From contig JANQPQ010000005.1 in the NCBI GenBank assembly GCA_028285445.1, forward strand, positions 1-64,000: a stretch of 64,000 nt of DNA. The letters are read 5' to 3'. The notes beneath the pieces are model-generated. The model worked only from the letters and a program-made list of their open reading frames with translations. It did no database searches and had not been told where the DNA came from. Source of the DNA: Cyclobacteriaceae bacterium. Its GTDB lineage: Bacteria; Bacteroidota; Bacteroidia; Cytophagales; Cyclobacteriaceae. The stretch's first letter is position 1. Each line of letters starts with the position of its first letter. Below are positions 51,525-60,379 of this stretch, one piece after another. Made by a program: the position numbers and the translations under genes.

Positions 51525-54150
51525 CAGAGACTACCGGCCACCCAAGGCTGCTGATCGCTTCCTTGATTGGTTTTGTCGTGATGAACTTCACGAGGAGATT
51601 TATGGCGATTTGCACCAGTATTATCGCCGAAAGCGCCAAAGCAAAGGGCGCTGGGGGGCTGCTATTGCCTACTGGTATCATGTTTTTCAATTCATGAGGC
51701 CTTTTGCTTTCAGAAAAAGACCAAGACACTCAAACCCGACAATAATGCTTAACAACTACTTCAAAATTGCTATTCGTAACCTTTGGCGAAACAAAACCTA
51801 TGCGGCCATTAATATCTTTGGCCTTACCGTAGGTATTTCAAGTGCCATCATCATTTTTCTCTATGTATTTGATGAAATGACTTTCGATAGTCAACATCAG
51901 AAAAAAGATACCATTTATAGACTCACTTGCACCTATTACCTGCCTAACGGCGCCGGTAAAGAAGAAATGGCGATAATGGGGCCACCTTTAGGCCCGGCCG
52001 TTGAACAAGACTACCCTGAGGTAAAGCAGACTGTACGCCTCCAGGTGGTTGGAAATCGCATAGCTCAAAAGAGTAACGGGGCTTTATTTTATGAAACGGT
52101 ACACTTTGCCGATTCCAATATGCTTGATGTATTTACATTTCCACTGGCTTATGGAGATAAAGAGTCGGCCCTGGATGCCCCATATTCCTTGGTTTTATCT
52201 AAGCCAATGGCCATTAAGTATTTCAATAGAGAAGATGTAGTTGGCGAGTCGTTGTTATTTCCTGAAGACTCAGTGAATTATACAATTACAGGTGTTCTTG
52301 AGGAAATCCCTGGTAATTCTCACTTGCAGTTTGAGATGTTGTCAAACTTTGGCACACTAAGAGCGCGAGGTAGACTTAACGACAATTGCTGGTGGTGCTT
52401 CGGAACCTACACCTACATAGAGCTTGAGCCAACAGCAAACCCTGCAGAGTTTGCGGAAAAGGTGAAACGCATCTCTGCGAATTACATTGCTGACCAGGAA
52501 GAATCTTCGGGGTACTACCAGGAGTATTTCATCCAGCCCATAGAATGGATTCATCTGAATTCTGATCTTCGAGGTGAGATATCTCCGAACTCTAAAATGG
52601 TTTACGTCTACATTTTTCTTACCGTTGGAATATTCATTGTGCTTATTGCCTGTATAAATTTCATGAATCTTTCAACTGCACAATCTGCCAAGCGTGCTAA
52701 GGAGATAGGATTGCGCAAAGTTTCGGGGGCACATAAAAAACAGCTGATGACACAATTCTTAAGTGAAGCTACCTTGTTGGTTTCATTTTCATTTGTGCTT
52801 TCATTAGTACTAGTCAGTTTTGGTCTGGCCAGGGTGAATAGTTTTACCGGCAAAACCTTGAGCCTGGACCTATTTCTCAACCCCCAAATTCTTCTGTTGA
52901 CAATTGGAATGGTTGTGCTTGTTGGATTTATATCAGGTAGTTATCCGGCATTTGTGCTTTCACATCTAAAACCAGTGCAAACCCTCAAACCTAATTTTAA
53001 AAACTCTGGCAAGGGCGCGCTGTTGCGCAAGTTGTTGGTGGTATTTCAGTTTACACTTTCGGTCTGTCTTATAGCTGGCTCGTTGGTGACCTTCAGGCAA
53101 CTACATTACCTCAAGAATAAAGATCTTGGTTTCGAGAAGGAGCGGGTGGTATTCATTCCAACACGAAATGCTCATAATACAAACAGTCAATTTGGAATAC
53201 TTAAGGATAGATTGTTACAAGAGCCTGAAGTAATTGCTGCGTCGTTATCCTCAAATGTTCCCGGCAAACCACTCAACAACAATGTGGTTTTTATTGGCTG
53301 GTCTGATGATGCCGAGCTTAATGACATGCGGTTTCTAAGCATTGATTATGATTACCTTGATCTATATAACCTTGAATTCGTGGTGGGCCGTGGATTTGAG
53401 GAGGAGCGAGGTACTGACGTTAATGGGGCCTTTATATTGAATGAATCTGGTATGCGACGGCTGGGGTGGACAGACCCGGAAGAAGCCCTGGGGCAAAAAT
53501 TAGCCTGGCAACGTCGACAGGGAGTAGTGGTGGGTATTATCAAAGACTTCCACTTCCTTTCTGCAAATCAGGAAACTCAACCTTTTATTGTCACCATGAA
53601 TGGCAATAGGCAAATCGGTTATCTGTCGCTTAAGTTGGCTACCGACGATTACCCGTCGGTTCTGCAAAAGATCGAAAACGCATTTAGGGAAGTTATGCCT
53701 AACAAAGTATTTGAATACGAATTTCTGGATGAAGACTTTGATCAGCAGTTGGTTGCTGAGCAGAAGTTTACCAACCTATTTACATTCTTTACCGCAGTGG
53801 GAATTATTGTTGCCTGCTTGGGCTTGTACGGCCTGGCCCTGTTTACAGCTGAATTACGATTCAAAGAGATAGGCATCCGTAAAGTGTTAGGAGCATCCAC
53901 GCCTGGTTTGATATTGATGCTAAGTAAGGAGATTTCGAAACTTGTAGCCATCTCTGTTATTATTGCGTTGCCATTAATAATATATTTTGGCGGTAAATGG
54001 TTGGCCACGTTTCCCTACCAAACAGACATTAGCTGGTGGCTTCTGGCATTGGCTGGATTGTTGGCCTTTCTCATTGCCATGCTCACTATCAGCTATCAGT
54101 CATTTAAGGCTGCCAGTATTGATCCGGTAAAAAGCATAGCCAATGAATAG
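51511..54150 (+). CDS. FtsX/MacB-type permease with permease prefix domain
   Basis: The protein has 879 residues. The prefix domain (about 8-75) includes PPKAADRFLDWFCRDEL and GDLHQYYRRKRQSKG. Next are a helix (about 103-123), a periplasmic MacB_PCD domain, three helices with KRAKEIGLRKVSGAH, a second periplasmic domain and three helices with LRFKEIGIRKVLGAS, ending PVKSIANE. It is complete. There is no ATPase beside it. It is co-transcribed with the PadR gene and is a mirror image of the operon at 47975-50933. Expected role: an inner-membrane mechanotransmitting permease whose substrate and ATPase are unknown. Confidence 0.92.
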   Translation: MTSDSRDYRPPKAADRFLDWFCRDELHEEIYGDLHQYYRRKRQSKGRWGAAIAYWYHVFQFMRPFAFRKRPRHSNPTIMLNNYFKIAIRNLWRNKTYAAINIFGLTVGISSAIIIFLYVFDEMTFDSQHQKKDTIYRLTCTYYLPNGAGKEEMAIMGPPLGPAVEQDYPEVKQTVRLQVVGNRIAQKSNGALFYETVHFADSNMLDVFTFPLAYGDKESALDAPYSLVLSKPMAIKYFNREDVVGESLLFPEDSVNYTITGVLEEIPGNSHLQFEMLSNFGTLRARGRLNDNCWWCFGTYTYIELEPTANPAEFAEKVKRISANYIADQEESSGYYQEYFIQPIEWIHLNSDLRGEISPNSKMVYVYIFLTVGIFIVLIACINFMNLSTAQSAKRAKEIGLRKVSGAHKKQLMTQFLSEATLLVSFSFVLSLVLVSFGLARVNSFTGKTLSLDLFLNPQILLLTIGMVVLVGFISGSYPAFVLSHLKPVQTLKPNFKNSGKGALLRKLLVVFQFTLSVCLIAGSLVTFRQLHYLKNKDLGFEKERVVFIPTRNAHNTNSQFGILKDRLLQEPEVIAASLSSNVPGKPLNNNVVFIGWSDDAELNDMRFLSIDYDYLDLYNLEFVVGRGFEEERGTDVNGAFILNESGMRRLGWTDPEEALGQKLAWQRRQGVVVGIIKDFHFLSANQETQPFIVTMNGNRQIGYLSLKLATDDYPSVLQKIENAFREVMPNKVFEYEFLDEDFDQQLVAEQKFTNLFTFFTAVGIIVACLGLYGLALFTAELRFKEIGIRKVLGASTPGLILMLSKEISKLVAISVIIALPLIIYFGGKWLATFPYQTDISWWLLALAGLLAFLIAMLTISYQSFKAASIDPVKSIANE

Positions 54151-54221
54151 GCGTTGGTGGTCGTAATTCTAAAAGGCGAAACAATAGCGGATAATCTTGT
54201 ATAATAATCTGGCATTACTAA

Positions 54222-54320
54222 CTCTTGACTCCGTTTGCTCGTTATGTGTTAGTGAATACAATCCCTCGATTTTAAGGGTTGTAATTCACCACCATAGCAG
54301 TTAATACCACTAGTCAAGAG
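54222..54320. repeat. Nested inverted repeats between permease and S41 protease genes
   Basis: An outer pair CTCTTGACT (54222-54230) and AGTCAAGAG (54312-54320) is perfect over 9 bp. Between them, GTGAATACAATCCCT (54252-54266) and AGGGTTGTAATTCAC (54275-54289) form an imperfect 15-base stem around an 8-base loop. No T-run follows, so a simple terminator is not indicated. It could be a structured leader for the downstream protease gene or a small mobile-like element. The remaining sequence of the 54151-54381 gap shows no ORF. Confidence 0.5.
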
Positions 54321-54381
54321 ATACATAATCGGCCCAATGAAACTTTCTTCCAGGGGTGATCATCCTAGAGTAATGCAAGAC

Positions 54382-56340
54382 ATGAAAAGACAAACCTGCA
54401 AAGTAATTGCCATACTTCTTCTGTTAAACTTATCTGGTGGATTTCAAGAAATATCGGCTCAGGCAAATCCCGATCAGGAAGTAAAGAACCTGGCAGCCTT
54501 CGCTAAAGCTTACGGCTATGTGCGGTTCTTCTATCCGAATGCTCAAACTCGAGATTTCAATTGGGATGCTTTTCTAGTATACGGAGTTGAGCAGGTAAGA
54601 GACCTTAAAACTACTGATGAGTTAAAGGCTGGATTGTCGGATTTGTTTTCGCACATTGCTCCCTATGCTTCATTTACCGCAGTTGAAAATAGTACCCTTG
54701 AGGTGAGGCAAATCTTCCAGGGCGATAGCATCACCTTCTGGCAACATGCTGCCTTCTCAATAGGTGAAAATATGGGAGCAAAATCAGATGGTAATAATAT
54801 TAGGGTACTGGTAACAGCCGCCCATGATTCCACTAAAATTATTCAAGCTGACAGCCCTCTTCTTGCCGATAGGGTACAACCTGAGTTTGTTGCGTATTCG
54901 AATTTTAATAAATACTACTATCCAGATAACTTTAGACCGCGGCCATACGGCAATCGGTATGTACTGGATATACAACCAAACCCCTCAGTTCCATTTTCCT
55001 CTAAACTTATTGATGATCTGTGGATTACTATGCCAATTGCATTAGATCGTGAGGAAGCTAAGCACCTGCGCCAAAATTCGGGCATGCGCCAGTTCTCCAA
55101 TGTTATGCAAGAATTTGATGCTAAAGAGAAGTCTGAGCTGGAAGAGGAGAATATCTGGTACGCCGATTTCATTCTGGCCTGGAATGCATTTCATCATTTA
55201 TACCCTTACAGGAAAAGGTCTGAGCGTATGTTTGGTTTTAGCTCTTCAGAACAGTTAACCATTGGCCTGGGCCAAATCTCAAACTCCACGGACAAAAAGA
55301 GCACGTCCTACGCGGTGGTTAAAAATTATGTAACCTCATTCCAGGACGGCCACGCAAATGTTAGCAGGCAACAAAATCAGAAAAAAAATAATCAAGATAC
55401 TAAGGCACCAAAAAGAGTTCGCAGTTGGCTTCCCTTTTACAGAACCTATGCAGAAGGCAAGATTTATGTTCTTAGAAGTTTTGATCCGAAGATCAAAAGA
55501 GGCGATCAACTATTAGCGATAAATGACAAGGATATCACCGCGATTTTAGATACCCAGGTTAAGAATCAAAAAGCGACGCCGCAGCTAAACTTAATAAGTG
55601 CCGTCAATACCGTGGGGTCTTTATTCGATACCTCCGAGGCAGAGGTTAGGCTTAAAAGGGGTGATGAGATTCTTACGGTTAAAGTGAATACCCTCTCCCA
55701 GAAGGAGTATTTCAAGCATTTTCGAAATCCTTACGGACACAAGCCCATCGAGTTTCCAGTACCTGGTACTGTGTACATCAATCCTACTTTAGCTTCTCAG
55801 GAAGACTTCGAGAATAGCTGGGATAAGATAATAGCAGCGAAGCATTTAATATTTGATCTTAGACTTTACCCTAACTCATTGAGGAAGATTTTTAACCACC
55901 TCCCGGTGGATCAGGGTTTGGGGAAAGGCTTAATAATCAGCAGCCCGCTGAATATGTACCCAAATCAGAAACTTCAGCACCATATTTGGCATTCTGCATT
56001 GACCGTTTCCAAAGAGCCTTTTATCAATGCGGAGATTTCAGTATTGGTTGCGCGCACTACTATGAGTCGGGGAGAAACATTTGCCAGCTACTTGAAATAC
56101 GCAGGTGCTACACTAATTGGAGATGGCAATACTGCAGGGGCTTCAGGAGGATTAGACTGGTTTACCACTCCTGGCAATATTAAGATATTTCTAACAGCTA
56201 GTTATACCGTGAGAGAGGAGGGGGAAGAAATGCAATCTGTGGGAATCACACCTGATATTCTGGTTATACTCTCTGTGGATGGGTTAATGGCTGGTAAAGA
56301 CCAAGTTTACGAAGCCGCTCTGAAGAGAGTACAGGATTAG
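54382..56340 (+). CDS. Secreted S41-family (tail-specific) protease
   Basis: From the ATG at 54382 the protein has 652 residues with a signal peptide (MKRQTCKVIAILLLLNLSGG, cleavage after SAQA); the ORF extends upstream to an ATG at 54337. An N-terminal region (about 25-300) of unknown function is followed by a PDZ-like segment (about 360-440, RSFDPKIKRGDQLLAINDKD) and an S41 catalytic domain. The nucleophile serine is in ARTTMSRGETFASYL, with the S-x-x-E motif, followed by GATLIGDGNTAGASGG. It should be a periplasmic serine protease of the tail-specific type. It lies 231 bases after the permease gene, with the nested inverted repeat upstream. Confidence 0.88.
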   Translation: MKRQTCKVIAILLLLNLSGGFQEISAQANPDQEVKNLAAFAKAYGYVRFFYPNAQTRDFNWDAFLVYGVEQVRDLKTTDELKAGLSDLFSHIAPYASFTAVENSTLEVRQIFQGDSITFWQHAAFSIGENMGAKSDGNNIRVLVTAAHDSTKIIQADSPLLADRVQPEFVAYSNFNKYYYPDNFRPRPYGNRYVLDIQPNPSVPFSSKLIDDLWITMPIALDREEAKHLRQNSGMRQFSNVMQEFDAKEKSELEEENIWYADFILAWNAFHHLYPYRKRSERMFGFSSSEQLTIGLGQISNSTDKKSTSYAVVKNYVTSFQDGHANVSRQQNQKKNNQDTKAPKRVRSWLPFYRTYAEGKIYVLRSFDPKIKRGDQLLAINDKDITAILDTQVKNQKATPQLNLISAVNTVGSLFDTSEAEVRLKRGDEILTVKVNTLSQKEYFKHFRNPYGHKPIEFPVPGTVYINPTLASQEDFENSWDKIIAAKHLIFDLRLYPNSLRKIFNHLPVDQGLGKGLIISSPLNMYPNQKLQHHIWHSALTVSKEPFINAEISVLVARTTMSRGETFASYLKYAGATLIGDGNTAGASGGLDWFTTPGNIKIFLTASYTVREEGEEMQSVGITPDILVILSVDGLMAGKDQVYEAALKRVQD

Positions 56341-56421
56341 CCATTGGACAAATCTTATACGACGCTTAACCGGCAAGAGTGCTTTTCTACGTATCATTGA
56401 TGAGTTTAGAAATAGCCGCAG

Positions 56422-56982
56422 ATGGAGAAAATCAAAATTGAGGACATTATCCTGTCAATTCTCTGGGCAGGCTCAGCCATTACCTATTCTATTGCCTTAG
56501 TTGGCGGTTACCAGTTATTTCTATCCGATTTTATAGGTTTAGCGGGAATGGGGGTCGTTACCACCATCAGGCTTGTCAGACCAGCTTTAATCCTTAATTC
56601 CTTGCTTATTCTGCTTTTTGTTGGCATGCTGAATGTGGCTTCTTTCGTTTACTTTTTCAACCTGGTAATAAGCTTTGGACTCCTGGGAACCACCATTACG
56701 CCGGGCATTCAGATTTACTCGCTGGGCCTATTTTGGGTATTGATATTATTCAGAAGACCGATAGTATTGGAGACTTTGAAAGGGCTTATCGGGTCATCAG
56801 ACTCTCAACTGCTATCGGAGCGCGACCAGAGAATTAAGAACTTCAAACAGCGTTTTAGCAACTTGAGTAATGCCGAGATAGAGAAACGATTAAACCTTAA
56901 CTTGAGTGAAGAGGCCATCGTAGCCTTAGAGACAATAAAGAGGGAAAGGGAGGCAGATCCAGAAGTTGGGTCTGATAACTAA
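56422..56982 (+). CDS. Membrane protein with charged C-terminal tail, unknown function
   Basis: The protein has 186 residues. About four membrane helices (9-30, 36-56, 57-80, 86-112) are followed by a polar C-terminal part (about 120-186) that includes RIKNFKQRFSNLSNAEIEKRL and ends EREADPEVGSDN. The tail looks helical and cytoplasmic. I do not recognise a family. It starts the run of small + strand genes that fills the last 8 kb, after a gap of 81 bases from the protease gene. Confidence 0.6.
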   Translation: MEKIKIEDIILSILWAGSAITYSIALVGGYQLFLSDFIGLAGMGVVTTIRLVRPALILNSLLILLFVGMLNVASFVYFFNLVISFGLLGTTITPGIQIYSLGLFWVLILFRRPIVLETLKGLIGSSDSQLLSERDQRIKNFKQRFSNLSNAEIEKRLNLNLSEEAIVALETIKREREADPEVGSDN

Positions 56983-57079
56983 AACATAAGGGAGATAATG
57001 TTCTGCTGCTGGAAGCTGTATCGCCTGGCAAGTCTGGAGATGCTTGTGCCACAACACTTCGCAATTTACCTTAGCAGCT

Positions 57080-57946
57080 ATGCCCAAACCCACTGCTGAA
57101 ATCGAAATTGACGAACAACTGGCTCAAGCCCTCATTTCGGAGCAGTTTCCGGAATTGGCTCACAATAAGATACAATTTGTGGCTTCAGGTTGGGACAATA
57201 CCAACTTCAAATTGGGTACTGACTATGTTCTTCGTATTCCTCGCCGCGCCATCGGAGCTGAGTTACTTGAGAAAGAAATTCATTGGCTGAGTAGACTAAA
57301 GCCATTACTGCCTATACCGATTCCAGCGGTAGTCCATATTGGAAAACCTACCAGCCATATACCATGGAATTGGGCAATTTACCCATGGTATAATGGTGCC
57401 ACGGCAGATCTGGAGCCATTAGCTTCCAAAGAAGCACTGCGCCTGATAGGCTTCCTCCAGGTGTTGCATCAAAATCAACCCAATCCCGGGCCCATTAATC
57501 CATTCAGATCAATGCCATTAGCCGAAAAGGCTGATGACACCATTAAGAGAGTTGAGGCAATAGAAGCAAAGGAGCCAATCTATAGTAGCAAACTTTTAGA
57601 GATTTGGGAAAGAGCCCTGGCAACTCCAGTTGTCGATAGCCCTTGCTTAATACACGGAGACTTGCATCCCCTCAATATCATCACCAAGGAAAATACCATT
57701 GCCGCCATTGTAGATTGGGGAGATTTATGCCTCGGAGACCCTGCCACAGACCTGGCCTCGCTTTGGATCTTATTTGCAGATCGGGCTGTTCGCCAGGAGG
57801 CGTTGACTCACTACGGGGCAACTGAGCACCTCATTGCCCGTGCTAAGGGTTGGGCTTTTTTTTGCTCGACCGTGTTGCTTGAAACAGGACTTGAGGACGA
57901 AAAGTACTGGGGAATAGGGAAGAGGATTGTAAATAATTTGGCTTAG
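57080..57946 (+). CDS. Aminoglycoside-phosphotransferase-family kinase-like protein
   Basis: From the ATG at 57080 the protein has 288 residues; an in-frame TTG at 57044 is less likely. The fold is a small-molecule kinase of the APH/choline-kinase type. Visible features are the N-lobe strand FVASGWDNTNFKLG, a YVLRIPRR segment, the catalytic loop IHGDLHPLNI (Brenner-like HGDxxxxN) and the metal-binding IVDWGDLCLGDPATDLA. The N-lobe lysine is replaced by arginine or displaced (LRIPRR), as seen in some APH relatives. It probably phosphorylates a small metabolite or antibiotic. A true resistance role cannot be inferred. It overlaps no neighbour; the next gene starts five bases later. Confidence 0.88.
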   Translation: MPKPTAEIEIDEQLAQALISEQFPELAHNKIQFVASGWDNTNFKLGTDYVLRIPRRAIGAELLEKEIHWLSRLKPLLPIPIPAVVHIGKPTSHIPWNWAIYPWYNGATADLEPLASKEALRLIGFLQVLHQNQPNPGPINPFRSMPLAEKADDTIKRVEAIEAKEPIYSSKLLEIWERALATPVVDSPCLIHGDLHPLNIITKENTIAAIVDWGDLCLGDPATDLASLWILFADRAVRQEALTHYGATEHLIARAKGWAFFCSTVLLETGLEDEKYWGIGKRIVNNLA

Positions 57947-57951
57947 CTATT

Positions 57952-58320
57952 ATGCAAGACGATCTGAACGCTGAAGTGTTATCAAGGTTGCTGCTGCAAC
58001 TTACTTTGTCACAAATATTCTTGTTAGGGGCTTGTTTTTGGATTTGGCGACGATGGATTGGCTTTCGTGGGCTACTTTCAAAGTCGTTGGCAGTGACTAT
58101 ACTCTTAGTACATATCCTATTTTGGTCATCGCAAACCATAGACCTAGTAGAGATGGAGAACAGAGTTCAGGGCGGGGTCAGTTTTGCGTGGGAGATGCTA
58201 ATATTACTTGAGGGAGCCGGTTTATTTGCGATCGTGGTGGTTATAGTATTTAGCAAGCTGATCATTAATCGCTTCCTTACTTCCAATAAATCGGAGGGAA
58301 ATAAAATGAATGTTGATTAA
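57952..58320 (+). CDS. Three-helix membrane protein, unknown function
   Basis: The product has 122 residues with three membrane segments (about 15-33, 42-62 and 80-106) and a polar C-terminus ending NKSEGNKMNVD. It follows the kinase-like gene by 5 bases, so co-transcription is likely. No family is recognised. The interval can also be read in part on the other strand as a 98-residue polar ORF, which lacks structure and is a shadow. Confidence 0.55.
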   Translation: MQDDLNAEVLSRLLLQLTLSQIFLLGACFWIWRRWIGFRGLLSKSLAVTILLVHILFWSSQTIDLVEMENRVQGGVSFAWEMLILLEGAGLFAIVVVIVFSKLIINRFLTSNKSEGNKMNVD

Positions 58321-58458
58321 GATGTTAGGTTGAATTCAAATCACGTGGGGTTTGAGGTATGGCTACTCATTTACCTCTAGCCACCTGTCATTTAGATACC
58401 GGCTTTAAAGGATGATAATACTAATATTGCATAGTTGGTCTGTTGAAAATCCGAACTG

Positions 58459-58929
58459 ATGGCGAGTAAAGAATTGACTGAAAGTGCTGAGCTACTAGCT
58501 CAAGGGGTTTGTGAGGTATTTGCGGTGGATTATACACTTGATGGCGTAAAAGCGGTTGAGCAGCAGATAAATAAGAACAGGAAGCGTTACGAACAGATGA
58601 CGGACCAGGAAAAAAGAAACGTCAGCTACAAGATTGGTTCATATTTAGGAGTATGCATGATAAGGAATTATGGAGCGGTATGGGAAAAACACGAGATGGG
58701 TTTGGCGGTGAAATTAGGTAAGACTCACGCCTTTCCGTTGCAGAAAGTGATGAAATTCCTGGGCAAAGATGGTGTGTACGACTCCATAAGTTCTTTTTAC
58801 GAATTTGCACTCCGTTTTGAGGAACTTTCAAAGACTGGCATTGGCAGTAGCCAAAGCAAGTCTGGGCCAGTAATCATTGATACCAGCTCTGAACTTAAGA
58901 AGAAACCCTGGTGGAAGTTTTGGCGCTGA
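58459..58929 (+). CDS. Soluble protein of unknown function
   Basis: The protein has 156 residues with no signal or membrane segment. It contains a helix-rich core with YKIGSYLGVCMIRNYGAVWE, followed by AVKLGKTHAFPLQKVMKFL, and a C-terminal lysine/tryptophan cluster (KKKPWWKFWR). The GSYLGxxxIRNxGxxW pattern recurs in uncharacterised bacterial proteins, some near toxin-immunity loci, but I cannot name the family with confidence. The next gene begins 21 bases downstream, so the pair is probably an operon. Confidence 0.6.
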   Translation: MASKELTESAELLAQGVCEVFAVDYTLDGVKAVEQQINKNRKRYEQMTDQEKRNVSYKIGSYLGVCMIRNYGAVWEKHEMGLAVKLGKTHAFPLQKVMKFLGKDGVYDSISSFYEFALRFEELSKTGIGSSQSKSGPVIIDTSSELKKKPWWKFWR

Positions 58930-58950
58930 CCAAACCGCATAAGTCGACGA

Positions 58951-59499
58951 ATGACCGATTTAGGATTTGAGATAGAGATTATTCAACAGTATTGGATTGG
59001 TGGGGTTGTAAAGGACGATGAAGATCTTTGTTCGCATGGGGATTTATATATTGAAATAGGAGGTGAGGTTCTTTCAGATGGAAGCTCAGGATCGCCCTGG
59101 ACATTGACCGCCGCTGGCTTGTATTTGCTGAGGACTTGCTTTGAAGATTATCGTCCTGGTGACTATGGCAGTCAACTTGTTCCTTGTTGTGGCTTTTCCA
59201 TGATACCTCATCCAGATAGCGCAGATGCTGTTTTGATATTTGGCTGCAGTACAGGAATTGACTGGCAAGTCAGTCATTTTGCGGATAATGTGGAACTTTC
59301 AACTGCAAATGGCGCTAAGGCAATTCTTGCACTTAAACAGTACACTTCCATTGTCCTCAGATTTATTTCGAAAGTAGAGGATTTCTATGGCCCGCCAGAA
59401 AGCAAGATTCTTCCCACCGACCCTGAAGAACAGAAGGGCTTTAAGATGTTTTGGACAGAGTGGAACAAGCTAAAAGCAGGAATTGCTGACAAGAGGTAG
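58951..59499 (+). CDS. Soluble protein of unknown function, immunity-protein-like
   Basis: The protein has 182 residues and is cytoplasmic by sequence. It starts with DLGFEIEIIQQYWIGG, then DLCSHGDLYIEIGGEVLSDG, SPWTLTAAGLYLLRTCFED, and a C-terminal helix FKMFWTEWNKLKAG. The pattern of a beta-rich start, a DLCxHG motif and a W-T-x-x-A-A-x-x-L-L-R-T helix looks familiar from small hypothetical proteins, some of which I associate with immunity loci; I cannot confirm this. It is co-transcribed with the gene at 58459. No toxin gene is visible nearby. Confidence 0.55.
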   Translation: MTDLGFEIEIIQQYWIGGVVKDDEDLCSHGDLYIEIGGEVLSDGSSGSPWTLTAAGLYLLRTCFEDYRPGDYGSQLVPCCGFSMIPHPDSADAVLIFGCSTGIDWQVSHFADNVELSTANGAKAILALKQYTSIVLRFISKVEDFYGPPESKILPTDPEEQKGFKMFWTEWNKLKAGIADKR

Positions 59500-59617
59500 T
59501 TGAAACAAACCGAAGCAAAAAGCTCCGGCCCTACCTGCAATTGCAACCCGCAGAGTCCCAGTATGAAATGGCTATATTTAGGTGGGTAGTGGGTACGTAC
59601 AATGATGAATTGATCTT

Positions 59618-60337
59618 ATGAAACTGTTTACAGAATGGCAGGTGAGCCTTTCGGCAATATTGGGTGGGCCAATACCCCCGGGCCTGCTTATTTCTCATAA
59701 TTTCAAGACATTGGGAAGGGAGAGAGAGGCATATGTCGCCCTGGCATTTACACTGATCTTTACCATATCACTTATTTATTTCCTGCTACAATTGCCAGAA
59801 AAAACTGTTGATAAGATACCTTCTGCAGCTTTTTCCGCGCTCTATGCCATCCTCATCTTCATTTTCTACCGCTACTACCTGGCTGCGGATGTAAAGGCCC
59901 ATTTGGAAGCAGAGGCAGAGAAAGGTTCTAATTGGTCTGTTGTTGGCCTTACTGTCTTGGGTTTGGCTATCAACTGGATCATAATATTTGGCCTTGCAGT
60001 TAGTGAGCCTGCTTTTGAAGGGGAGATAATGAAGGTAAATGGAAATGACTTGTACTATGCTGACAATATTCCCACAGAAGATATTAACAGGTTGGTGGTA
60101 AAGTTAGAAGAGAACGGGTTTTTTGAGCCGGAATTTGGCAACACAGCGGTTATGGAGGAATTCGGTTTGGGCTACATGATTACATTATGGGTGGATGAAG
60201 TGCATTGGGTAGACATGACCCTAATTAGTCAATTCACAAGTATGAAATGGCTGCTAGAGGTGGAATTTAGCAAGCCCGTAAGGATGCGTTTTAAGGCCAT
60301 TTCAGAGTCTGGGGTCACCAAGTACAAGGTGCTGTAA
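59618..60337 (+). CDS. Membrane protein, unknown function
   Basis: The protein has 239 residues. About four membrane helices (around 10-28, 42-62, 68-88, 106-130) are followed by a soluble C-terminal domain of about 105 residues with alternating strands and helices (NIPTEDINRLVVKLEENGFF, YMITLWVDEVHWVDM, EVEFSKPVRMRF). The C-terminal half is probably periplasmic or cytoplasmic and could bind a partner. I do not recognise a family. The gene stands 118 bases after its neighbour. Confidence 0.6.
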   Translation: MKLFTEWQVSLSAILGGPIPPGLLISHNFKTLGREREAYVALAFTLIFTISLIYFLLQLPEKTVDKIPSAAFSALYAILIFIFYRYYLAADVKAHLEAEAEKGSNWSVVGLTVLGLAINWIIIFGLAVSEPAFEGEIMKVNGNDLYYADNIPTEDINRLVVKLEENGFFEPEFGNTAVMEEFGLGYMITLWVDEVHWVDMTLISQFTSMKWLLEVEFSKPVRMRFKAISESGVTKYKVL

Positions 60338-60379
60338 TGATTCAGCACAACTACATAGAATCAACTTGAGTCTCATTCC

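Noticed and set aside
57080..57946. Aminoglycoside resistance gene
   Set aside because: The fold is that of the broad APH superfamily, which mostly phosphorylates metabolites; nothing in the sequence or context points to a resistance cassette.
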